A stretch of 64,000 nt of DNA, from the NCBI GenBank assembly GCA_004348925.1, contig RCMX01000001.1, positions 370,035-434,034 of the forward strand. The letters run 5' to 3'. Position 1 is the stretch's first letter. Each line of letters opens with the position of its first letter. Position numbers and translations under genes: made by a program. Shown piece after piece: positions 7,491 through 14,787 of the stretch. The notes beneath the pieces are model-generated. The model searched no databases and was not told the DNA's origin. It saw only the letters and a list, made by a program, of their open reading frames with translations. The DNA is from Actinomycetota bacterium. Its GTDB lineage: Bacteria > Actinomycetota > Coriobacteriia > Anaerosomatales > Anaerosomataceae.

Positions 7491-9158
7491 GTGGCAGAAA
7501 TCGGGATCCTCATCATTCATGATGACGCGGCATTCTTCGAGCGCGTCAGCACGGCTTGCCGGGCCGCGATAGCCGGCGCGGACGTGTACAACGCAATTTC
7601 GGGACCGCGCGCTCTGGGCATCGCCAAGCAGCGCAAACCTGCAGTCATCATCGCCGACGGCGACCTGGTGGGCATGGATGGATATGCGTTCACCGCCGAG
7701 CTGAAGTCGGACCCCGATCTCTCGTCGATTCCTGTGGTCATCGTCGCATCGTCACCGAACGAGGCGAGCGCCCTGAAGGCGCGCCAGTCCGGTGCCGCGG
7801 CGCACCTGCCGATGTCGATCGAGATCGAGACGCTCGTCCAGAAGCTCGCATCGTTGGCGGCAGTCCCCGGCACGGCTCCGGTCGCGGCTCCGGTGCAGGC
7901 GGCGGCACATGCGTCCGACGCGGGCGGCTACGGCGCCCCTCAGGAGGTGCCGGCGGGCTACGGCGCCCCACAGCCGGTGCCTGCCGGTTACGGCGCACCA
8001 CAGGCGCCACCTGCGGATGACATGCCCGCGGCGCCCCCTGTACAGGAGGCGCCTCGCATTGAGACCCCATCGACTCCGGACAAGAGCGACGCACCGCATA
8101 TCGACGATCTGCTGCGTGTGATGATCGACCGCGGCGGCTCCGACCTGCATATCGCGGTCGGGAGCCCTCCCGGCATCCGTCAGCGTGGCGAGCTGCTGCC
8201 GCTGGATGGCGGCAAGATCCTCACGCCGCGCGACACGCAGGCGATGATCCTCAGCCTTCTTTCCGAGGAACAACGTAAGCGTTTCGAGACCGAGCTGGAG
8301 CTCGACTTCGCCTACAGCATCCCGGGGCTGTCGCGGTTCCGTGCGAACGTCTTCCAGCAGCGCAATTCGATGGGTGCGGTCTTCCGCGTCATCCCGATCA
8401 AGATCCCGACTATCGAGGACCTGGCTCTTCCCAAGGTGTGTCGATTCCTTGCCGAGCGGCCCCGCGGTCTTGTGCTGGTGACGGGTCCGACCGGCTCCGG
8501 TAAGTCCACGACGCTCGCAGCGATGATCGACCATATCAACTCGACCCGCGCCCTCCATATCATCACGATGGAGGATCCGATCGAGTTCATGCACAAGAAC
8601 AAGATGTCGTACGTGAACCAGCGCGAGGTCGGCGAAGACACCCATTCGTTCGCCTCGGCACTGAAGCGCGTCTTGCGCCAGGACCCCGACGTCATCCTCG
8701 TCGGTGAGATGCGTGACCTCGAGACCATCTCGGCGGCGATCACCGCGGCCGAGACCGGACACCTCGTGCTGGCCACCTTGCACACCACCGGTGGCCCCGC
8801 CACGGTCGACCGCATCATCGACGTGTTTCCGCCCCACCAGCAGCAGCAGGTTCGCATGCAGCTGTCGGGTTCGCTGGAAGGTGTCATGTCACAGGTGCTT
8901 CTGCGTTCGACCGATGGCAAGAGCCGCGTCATGGCGATGGAGATCATGCTGGGCGTACCGGCCATCAGCAACCTCATCCGAGAGGGTAAGACGCATCAGA
9001 TGGCGACGATCATCCAGGGTGGCGCGTCGATGGGCATGCAGACGCTCGATCAACACCTGAAAGCACTCTGTCAGGGCGGCCGCATCACCTTCGAGGAGGC
9101 GATGGGGAAGGCGCAGGAGCCCCGCGAGCTGGCACAGATGCTCGGTCGCAAGATCTAG
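7491..9158 (+). CDS. pilT: PilT-type twitching ATPase with N-terminal receiver domain
   Basis: Predicted type IV pilus retraction ATPase of 555 aa. Residues 1-120 are a response-regulator-like receiver: acidic pair in IIHDDAAFF, phosphoacceptor-like Asp in IIADGDLVGMDG, but the usual conserved Lys is replaced (AAAHLPMS). A Pro/Gly linker with three GYGAPQ repeats follows (about 145-180). From about 205 to the end is the PilT core: Walker A GPTGSGKST near residue 332, Asp box, HTT box (LATLHTTGG), Walker B ILVGEMRD. The start is GTG 7491 behind GGGAGGT; the frame stays open upstream but without family sequence. No other pilus gene is nearby. PilT proteins are normally about 340-370 aa, so the front is an addition. 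Confidence 0.9.
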   Translation: MAEIGILIIHDDAAFFERVSTACRAAIAGADVYNAISGPRALGIAKQRKPAVIIADGDLVGMDGYAFTAELKSDPDLSSIPVVIVASSPNEASALKARQSGAAAHLPMSIEIETLVQKLASLAAVPGTAPVAAPVQAAAHASDAGGYGAPQEVPAGYGAPQPVPAGYGAPQAPPADDMPAAPPVQEAPRIETPSTPDKSDAPHIDDLLRVMIDRGGSDLHIAVGSPPGIRQRGELLPLDGGKILTPRDTQAMILSLLSEEQRKRFETELELDFAYSIPGLSRFRANVFQQRNSMGAVFRVIPIKIPTIEDLALPKVCRFLAERPRGLVLVTGPTGSGKSTTLAAMIDHINSTRALHIITMEDPIEFMHKNKMSYVNQREVGEDTHSFASALKRVLRQDPDVILVGEMRDLETISAAITAAETGHLVLATLHTTGGPATVDRIIDVFPPHQQQQVRMQLSGSLEGVMSQVLLRSTDGKSRVMAMEIMLGVPAISNLIREGKTHQMATIIQGGASMGMQTLDQHLKALCQGGRITFEEAMGKAQEPRELAQMLGRKI

Positions 9159-9214
9159 TCGGGTACGAACCTCACAGACACATCCGCATCCAGAGCGCAC
9201 GAAAGGGGCAGCGC

Positions 9215-9649
9215 ATGGATTCCGTTCGCGTTCGTTGGTCTTCGGCACGGCAATTCGTTGGCTGGGATGAGGCAGGCCATGGCATCGTCATGGACGCTTC
9301 AGCGACATACAAAGGCGAAGGCACCGGCGTTCGACCGATCGAGCTCGTCTTGTACGCGCTCGGCGGGTGCACCGCGATGGATGTCGTGTCCGTTCTTGAG
9401 AAGAAGCGGCAGCACCCCGCAGGTGTCGAGCTTCTTGTCGAAGGAACGCAGCGTGAAGATGAGTTCCCGCATTCGTACGGGCGGATCAACGTGCACTACA
9501 TCGTGACCGGCGAGGACGTGACCGAGCAGGCCGTCGCCCGCGCGATCGAGCTGTCCGAGGAGAAGTACTGCTCGGTCAAGGGGATGTTCGGACCGCAGGT
9601 CACGGTCACGACGTCGTTCGAGGTCGTCAGGCCAGATGCTGCACGCTGA
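9215..9649 (+). CDS. OsmC/Ohr family protein
   Basis: 144-aa OsmC-like protein, the family of thiol-dependent hydroperoxide reductases. The two family cysteines are visible in LGGCTAMDVVS (about residue 53) and EEKYCSVKGMF (about 110). The pattern GEGTGVRPIELVLYALGGCTA is typical of the YhfA branch. It acts in the cytoplasm on peroxides or related electrophiles using small thiols. Its end overlaps the next gene by 14 bases, so it is probably cotranscribed with the glycosyltransferase, deacetylase and BshC-like genes, which would fit a thiol-linked role. Confidence 0.85.
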   Translation: MDSVRVRWSSARQFVGWDEAGHGIVMDASATYKGEGTGVRPIELVLYALGGCTAMDVVSVLEKKRQHPAGVELLVEGTQREDEFPHSYGRINVHYIVTGEDVTEQAVARAIELSEEKYCSVKGMFGPQVTVTTSFEVVRPDAAR

Positions 9650-10367
9650 GCGGCCGTACCTCACCTCGCATCGTGGCGACGTCGTCATCCTCCCGGTGTA
9701 CAACGAGGCTCCGACGGTCGGATCCGTCATCGAGGCCGTCAGGCAGGTCTTCGATGGCGTCATCATCGTGGTGGATGACGGTTCGACCGACGACACGAAG
9801 GAGATCCTCGGCGCGCGTCATGACATCGTGAGCGTATGCCACATGGAGAATCGCGGTTACGGGCGCTCGCTCGCCGACGGGTTCGACATGGCGCGGGCTG
9901 TGGGTGCCGAGCGTGTGGTCACGATGGATTGCGACGGGCAACATGAGCCGGCGCATATACCCGCGTTCCTGGATGCGCTTGCGGATGCCGACATCGTGTC
10001 CGGCAGCCGGTACCTGGACGAACGTGGCGCGGTCGGCATCGCTCCCGAGGAGCGGCGTGCCGTGAATGCCCGGGTGACAGCCGCGATCAACGAGCTCACC
10101 CGTTGGGGCATCACAGACGCGTTCTGTGGGTTCAAAGCGTACCGGGCGAGTGCACTCGATCGTATGAGGCTCACCGAGTCCGGCTACGCTCTGCCGCTCG
10201 AGCTCTGGGCACGTGCGTGGCAGGCGGGACTTTCCGTGATCGAGTTGCCGGTCGAGCGCATATACTTCGATGGCGACCGTTCGTTCGGCGAGGATCTCGA
10301 TGACCCCGAACGGCGCCTTGCTTACTACATGCGCGTGTGGCATCACGCACTATCCCGGGAGGTCTGA
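9636..10367 (+). CDS. Glycosyltransferase family 2
   Basis: 243-aa GT2 enzyme of the dolichyl-phosphate-mannose-synthase-like type. GT-A motifs are visible: VILPVYNEAPTVGSVI, IIVVDDGSTDDT, and the metal-binding MDCDGQHEP, with GSRYLDERG and GFKAYRA further on. There is no C-terminal membrane helix, so it is soluble or peripheral. Acceptor and sugar donor are not evident. It overlaps osmC by 14 bases and shares a TGATG junction with the deacetylase gene, so the products may act in one pathway. Confidence 0.88.
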   Translation: MLHAERPYLTSHRGDVVILPVYNEAPTVGSVIEAVRQVFDGVIIVVDDGSTDDTKEILGARHDIVSVCHMENRGYGRSLADGFDMARAVGAERVVTMDCDGQHEPAHIPAFLDALADADIVSGSRYLDERGAVGIAPEERRAVNARVTAAINELTRWGITDAFCGFKAYRASALDRMRLTESGYALPLELWARAWQAGLSVIELPVERIYFDGDRSFGEDLDDPERRLAYYMRVWHHALSREV

Positions 10368-11050
10368 TGGTCGACGTCGTGTGCATCGGAGCTCATCCCG
10401 ATGATGTGGAGATCGGCATGGGAGCGACTGTCGCGGGCATGGTGCGACAGGGGCTGTCGGTGGCAATCGTCGATCTTACGAACGGTGAGCCGACGCCCTT
10501 TGGTACCCCCGAAACGCGAGCTGCCGAGTCCGCATCTGCCGCGTCGGTGCTCGGCGTGACGCGACGCACGCTCACCATGCCCAACCGGTACCTCTTCGAC
10601 TCGGTCGAAGCGCGCACCCAACTGGCCGAGGTGCTGCGCGAATTCCGCCCCCGGTTGATGTTCGCTCCGTATCCGAGCGACGCGCATCCCGACCACATCG
10701 CAGCTTCGGCGATCGCGGTCGGCGCGCGCTTCTACGCCAAGTTCACGAAGACGGACATGACAGGGGAGCCGCACTATCCCGCGCGCCTCTATCACTACAT
10801 CGCCGTTCATCTTGCCCTGCACGTGAAGCCGTCGTTCATCGTTGCCGCCGAGGAAGGCGACCTGTCGTCCAAGCTCGATGCGATTCGTTCGTATCGGTCC
10901 CAGTTCGAGGCCAACGAGCGAAATGCGGCGATCATAGGGACGATGCAGACGCGCGCCCGCTACTGGGGAGGCCTCGTCGGTGCTCCCGCGGGCGAGCCGT
11001 TCTTCTCTCCGGAAGAGATCGGCATCTCGAGCGTTCGGGATCTGGTGTAG
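10367..11050 (+). CDS. PIG-L/LmbE-type deacetylase, BshB1-like
   Basis: 227-aa zinc-dependent N-acetyl-sugar deacetylase. The metal site is seen in IGAHPDDVEIGMG (residues 7-19) and DAHPDHIAAS; VDLTNGEPTPFGT and RSYRSQFEA follow the BshB1 pattern. BshB1 removes acetate from GlcNAc-malate in bacillithiol synthesis. ATG 10367 overlaps the preceding stop. The next gene starts two bases after the stop and resembles BshC, supporting a thiol pathway. Related deacetylases work on other GlcNAc conjugates such as mycothiol precursors, so the substrate is unproven. Confidence 0.85.
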   Translation: MVDVVCIGAHPDDVEIGMGATVAGMVRQGLSVAIVDLTNGEPTPFGTPETRAAESASAASVLGVTRRTLTMPNRYLFDSVEARTQLAEVLREFRPRLMFAPYPSDAHPDHIAASAIAVGARFYAKFTKTDMTGEPHYPARLYHYIAVHLALHVKPSFIVAAEEGDLSSKLDAIRSYRSQFEANERNAAIIGTMQTRARYWGGLVGAPAGEPFFSPEEIGISSVRDLV

Positions 11051-11052
11051 CC

Positions 11053-12621
11053 GTGCGCGCGAGACGACACACGCCCGTCGGTCATGGCGAGGTCCTGACC
11101 GAACCCGCCTATGCGCTCTGGGCGCAACTGGCGACTGACAACGCCGAACGCGCCGCAGCGTGGCACGGAACGATCGCCGGGGTCTCCCTGCACGAGCTCC
11201 GCAGGGCGGCGCGCGCCGAGGCGATCGCCGCTGCGGGGGAGTTCTCGGCGGGGATGGGGATCTCGATCACGACCGATGCCGATCCGGACGGACTCATCGT
11301 GATGACGGGACACCAGCCGGAGTTGTACCACCCCGGTATCTGGGTGAAGGATTTCTTGCTACAGCGTCTTGCGGAGCAGACCGGTGCCGCCGCAATCGAC
11401 GTCGTGGTGGACTCGGACGGGTTCGAGCGCGTCGAGTTGCGGACCCCGTGCTTCAAGACCGGCGTCGGTCGCTGTTCGGCCGTGCTGGCCGAGTCCGAAC
11501 CCGACGGGTGCTACGGGTGCACGCCGGCTCCGACGCCGGGCGCACTGGCGGCGTTCTGTGACGCGGGACGCGAAGCGCTTGCGACGCTGCCGGCCCCGGC
11601 GCTCACCCGTCACTTCGAAAGCTTCTGCGCGGCGCTGTTCTCGGCATGTGCCGAGAACGACGATCTTGCCGCAGCTATCACGGTCGCGCGACGGCGATAC
11701 GAGGCTCCAGCAGGTTCGACGTACTTGGAGCTGCGGCTTCTCGATCAGGCGCGCACACCGTCGTTTCTGCGCTTCGTGACACACGTTGCACTGCACGCCG
11801 CTTCGTTTGCCACGTCATACAACGCCGAGTTGGCTGCATTTCGTGAACGCACGGGCGCACGGTCCCTGGCGCAGCCGTTCCCGGACCTGGGCGTGACGTC
11901 CGACGCTATCGAGGTGCCGTTCTGGTCCATCATCGACGGCCGCAGGCGCACGATGTGGGTGCGCAGTGGGCCACAGCCGGCACTCATGGTGGACGGGAGC
12001 GTGCTCGCGGAGCTCCATGGCGATCCGGAAGAGGCATACAAGCGGCTGATGGCGGCCGATCTGACTGTGGCGCCCAAGGCGCTCGCGCTCACGATGTTCG
12101 AGCGCGTCTTCGTCGCCGATCTGTTCATCCACGGCGTGGGTGGCGGACGGTACGATCAGGTGACCGACGGTGTCATCTCGCGATTCTTCGGTATCGAGCC
12201 GCCGCGCTTCGTCGTGGCATCGATGACGCTCTATCTACCGCTCGGCGCGCACGACGTGACCGCCGAGGAGATCGCCGAGGTGGAGCAGCGACTGAACCGG
12301 CTGACGCACAATCCCGATCAGCTGCTCGGTGAGATGGAGTTCGAGGGCATCGCGGAACGCGACCGCGTGACGGCGCTTGCCGCCGAGAAGTGCGAACTCG
12401 TTCTGGCGATCGCCTCGCCTGATGCGGACAAGAAGGCCATCGGTGCTCGCATCCGTTCGGTCAACGCGGAGATGGCGGAGTTGATGTCTCCGTTCATCCG
12501 TGAGACAGAAGCCGAGCTTGCGGAGCTCAAGACCCTCAGGGATGCCGGGGAGGTCCTCACGGATCGGACATATCCGTTCTGTCTCTGGGATCCGCTCGAG
12601 GTTGCTGACAAGGTTCGGTGA
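11053..12621 (+). CDS. Conserved protein, distant BshC-like (putative cysteine-adding enzyme)
   Basis: 522-aa cytoplasmic protein. The motif VMTGHQPELYHPGIWVKDF near residue 80 is close to the TGQQxxL signature of BshC, the enzyme thought to add cysteine to GlcN-malate. Other marked segments are DVVVDSDGF, RVFVADLFIHGVGGGRYD and FFGIEPPRF. A charged C-terminal part (after about 400) looks like a coiled coil, as in BshC. The overall sequence is nevertheless distant and I recognise the family mainly as conserved hypothetical. GTG 11053 lies two bases after the deacetylase stop, so coexpression is very likely. Call rests on motif and context. Confidence 0.55.
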   Translation: MRARRHTPVGHGEVLTEPAYALWAQLATDNAERAAAWHGTIAGVSLHELRRAARAEAIAAAGEFSAGMGISITTDADPDGLIVMTGHQPELYHPGIWVKDFLLQRLAEQTGAAAIDVVVDSDGFERVELRTPCFKTGVGRCSAVLAESEPDGCYGCTPAPTPGALAAFCDAGREALATLPAPALTRHFESFCAALFSACAENDDLAAAITVARRRYEAPAGSTYLELRLLDQARTPSFLRFVTHVALHAASFATSYNAELAAFRERTGARSLAQPFPDLGVTSDAIEVPFWSIIDGRRRTMWVRSGPQPALMVDGSVLAELHGDPEEAYKRLMAADLTVAPKALALTMFERVFVADLFIHGVGGGRYDQVTDGVISRFFGIEPPRFVVASMTLYLPLGAHDVTAEEIAEVEQRLNRLTHNPDQLLGEMEFEGIAERDRVTALAAEKCELVLAIASPDADKKAIGARIRSVNAEMAELMSPFIRETEAELAELKTLRDAGEVLTDRTYPFCLWDPLEVADKVR

Positions 12622-12711
12622 CGTGCGGGTAGCCGTCGCGCATCGGCGGTGTATCATGGTGCAGAATCTGACACGGCGACGTGCCGTGTGCCGAGCGAAA
12701 GGATCCGAAGC

Positions 12712-12888
12712 ATGGGCAAGCCTGTTGTCGATCCCGATCTGTGTACCGCCTGTGGCATCTGTGTCGATGAATGCCCGACGAGCGCGCTCGACCTTGAGGA
12801 CGTTGCTGTTCTTGCGCGTCCGGACGACTGCACCGAATGCGGCACCTGCCAGGACGTCTGCCCCAACGAAGCTATCGTGCTCTCATAG
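12712..12888 (+). CDS. 2[4Fe-4S] ferredoxin
   Basis: 58-aa clostridial-type ferredoxin, a low-potential electron carrier. Two cluster motifs are complete: CTACGICVDECP and CTECGTCQDVCP. ATG 12712 follows GAAAGG. It could carry electrons for the Rnf complex or ferredoxin-linked oxidoreductases, though partners are not shown here. It is monocistronic and followed by a strong hairpin shared with the convergent plsY. Confidence 0.95.
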   Translation: MGKPVVDPDLCTACGICVDECPTSALDLEDVAVLARPDDCTECGTCQDVCPNEAIVLS

Positions 12889-12910
12889 GGTCAGGATGCG
12901 CGCACTACAA

Positions 12911-12939
12911 GAAAGGCCGGGCATGATGCCCGGCCTTTC
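12911..12939. terminator. Bidirectional terminator between ferredoxin gene and plsY
   Basis: A perfect 14-base inverted repeat around a single central base (GAAAGGCCGGGCAT / ATGCCCGGCCTTTC) lies between the two convergent stops, with A-rich and T-rich ends suiting termination on both strands. Confidence 0.85.
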
Positions 12940-12946
12940 TGCGTTG

Positions 12947-13606
12947 TCAGCCACGCGGCCCCATGCGATCAGCGATGTACAGCTTCGGTTCTCGGCCGTG
13001 AAGCATGCCGATGAAGCGCTTGTGGTGCGCTGCGTACACGACGAGACCCATCGCGAGTGCGAACGGCCAGTCCGGCGATCGGAGGGCGAGTGCGATGAGT
13101 GGCAGCGTGAGCGCTCCGGCCACCTGGCCGGCCATCATGTACTTGGTGACCGCGATGAAGATGAGCCCGACGATGACGACCGTCACCGCGTAGCGCCAGT
13201 CGTACGCGAGCAGCGCCCCGGCGCCTGTGGCAAGTCCCTTGCCGGTGCGGGTGAAGCGGTGCTTCTTGATAGCCATCCACGCCGAGTAGTTATGGCCGAG
13301 CACCGTCCCGGCGACTGCCGCCTGCCGCGCGGGGGTTGCCAGGGCGTCTGCACCGCCCAGTGCGTGGACGGCCGCACTCGCCAGCAGTACCGGAACGAAC
13401 CCCTTGAGGACGTCGGCGCCCATGGCGACGACGAACCACGCCCATGAGCCCGTCGTACGGCGAACGTTCATCGCCCCGATGTTCCCGGTACCGTGATCGG
13501 TTATATCCTCTCCGGTGACCGCACGCACGATCGTGTAGGCAAAAGGAAGCGATCCGATGAGATACGCGGCGATCGCGACGATGCCGACCGTGGCGACCGG
13601 GCTCAT
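12947..13606 (-). CDS. plsY: Glycerol-3-phosphate acyltransferase PlsY
   Basis: 219-aa integral membrane enzyme that moves an acyl group from acyl-phosphate to glycerol-3-phosphate, the first step in phospholipid synthesis. Family motifs are present: IGSLPFAYTIV, GTGNIGAMNVRRTTG and GHNYSAWM with TRTGKGLATGAGALL. About five membrane spans are visible. ATG 13606 overlaps the lipid kinase stop (ATGA), so the two lipid genes form one operon. Confidence 0.93.
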   Translation of the reverse strand: MSPVATVGIVAIAAYLIGSLPFAYTIVRAVTGEDITDHGTGNIGAMNVRRTTGSWAWFVVAMGADVLKGFVPVLLASAAVHALGGADALATPARQAAVAGTVLGHNYSAWMAIKKHRFTRTGKGLATGAGALLAYDWRYAVTVVIVGLIFIAVTKYMMAGQVAGALTLPLIALALRSPDWPFALAMGLVVYAAHHKRFIGMLHGREPKLYIADRMGPRG

Positions 13607-14508
13607 CTCGGCGCCCTCGGCACGATGCATTCGATAGCCGAAGGTAGCATCGCGATCTCATAGCGTGGTTCGAACAGCACCTCGCCGTCGATCTGTGCGG
13701 GCATCGGCCGATCGCATTCCACCACGATCGAGGTGTGACGGGACATGTGCACCGGCCTCATCTTCGTGTGCTTGCCCATGATCACGAAGGGCAGGCGCAT
13801 GAGTGCCTGGGGAAGCGAGAGCGGGTCGATCATGCAGACATCGAAGACGCCATCATCAGGGAGGGCGTCCGGTGTGATGAAGAAGCCGCCGCCATACGTG
13901 CGTCCCTGGGTAATAGCGATGATCAGCGTGTCGTAGTCAGCAGGCTCCTGGCCGTCGAACGAGATCCTGACCGGGAAGCTCCCGAGGTCGTGGAAGAGCA
14001 CGTGGAGGAGCGCCGTCAGATAGAGCCACAGTCCCGAGCGCTTCGTGGTGACCTTGTACTCGACTGCTGTCGCAGTGACCTTCGCGTCAAGCCCTGCAGC
14101 GAAGCTGTTGTTGAAGTACACGCCGTTGCACACGCCGACGTCGAATCGCTTGCGCTCGCCTGTACCGAGGACGAGTACCGCCTCCGCGAGTTCGGTCGGC
14201 ACGCCAAGGGTGCGACGGGTGTCGTTACCGGATCCGGTGGGCAGCAGGCCCAAGGTAGGGCGCGTCTCGGCGGGGTGGGACATGAGACCGTTGAGGACTT
14301 CATGCACGGTGCCATTGCCCCCGACGGCGACCACGACATCGTAGTCGCCGGCACCGGCTGCCAGTTCGGCGGCATGTCCGGTATGCGTCGTGATCTCGGA
14401 GTCGTGCGGCATGCTGCCCAGAAGCTGCTCCACCACAGGAATGAGCGAGGCGGTCTCGCCGTGCTTCGCCTCCGGGTTGATGATGACGAGCGTGCGGCCG
14501 AGAGACAT
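13603..14508 (-). CDS. Diacylglycerol kinase family lipid kinase
   Basis: 301-aa member of the DgkB/YegS family, phosphorylating diacylglycerol or a related lipid. The nucleotide site reads VVAVGGNGTVHEVLNGL, followed by GLLPTGSGNDTRRTLG; later DGVFDVCMID and PAQIDGE fit the C-terminal beta domain. It is upstream of, and overlaps, plsY, which links it to phospholipid turnover. Lipid specificity is not clear. Confidence 0.9.
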   Translation of the reverse strand: MSLGRTLVIINPEAKHGETASLIPVVEQLLGSMPHDSEITTHTGHAAELAAGAGDYDVVVAVGGNGTVHEVLNGLMSHPAETRPTLGLLPTGSGNDTRRTLGVPTELAEAVLVLGTGERKRFDVGVCNGVYFNNSFAAGLDAKVTATAVEYKVTTKRSGLWLYLTALLHVLFHDLGSFPVRISFDGQEPADYDTLIIAITQGRTYGGGFFITPDALPDDGVFDVCMIDPLSLPQALMRLPFVIMGKHTKMRPVHMSRHTSIVVECDRPMPAQIDGEVLFEPRYEIAMLPSAIECIVPRAPR

Positions 14509-14593
14509 TCGCTCTCCTCGGATCGATGGACCATGTCTGATGTGCGCGTCTGGAGCGCGTCTCCTCGCCTAAGGATAGCGACTGCCCCGCGGG

Positions 14594-14623
14594 TTGGAAA
14601 CGCCTCACCTAGTGTGCTACTGT
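14594..14623 (+). promoter_or_regulatory. Promoter of tRNA-Arg
   Basis: TTGGAA and TACTGT separated by 18 bases, with a TGC extension before the -10 box. The -10 ends 30 bases before the tRNA. Confidence 0.55.
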
Positions 14624-14652
14624 TCTCGGGCGGCTCGCCGGAGCCCGCAGTT

Positions 14653-14728
14653 GCCTCCTTAGCTCAGGGGATAGAGCGTCTGCCTCCGGAGCAGAAGGTC
14701 GCAGGTTCGAATCCTGCAGGGGGCACCA
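14653..14728 (+). tRNA. tRNA-Arg (anticodon CCG)
   Basis: A full cloverleaf: acceptor GCCTCCT/AGGGGGC, D arm GCTC...GAGC, anticodon stem TCTGC/GCAGA with loop CTCCGGA (anticodon CCG at 14686-14688, reading CGG), and T arm GCAGG-TTCGAAT-CCTGC. The 3' CCA is encoded. Confidence 0.95.
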
Positions 14729-14740
14729 CCAGAAAATGAC

Positions 14741-14769
14741 GAAGGCCCGGTCACCGTGACCGGGCCTTC
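14741..14769. terminator. Terminator between tRNA-Arg and the EF-G-like gene
   Basis: GAAGGCCCGGTCAC and GTGACCGGGCCTTC pair perfectly around one base. It sits between the tRNA and the convergent EF-G-like stop and can serve both. Confidence 0.85.
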
Positions 14770-14787
14770 ACTGTCGGGCTCGAAGAG

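Noticed and set aside
7945..8015. Short tandem repeats in the PilT gene as a CRISPR or VNTR locus
   Set aside because: They encode the in-frame GYGAPQ linker; there are only three units and no spacers.
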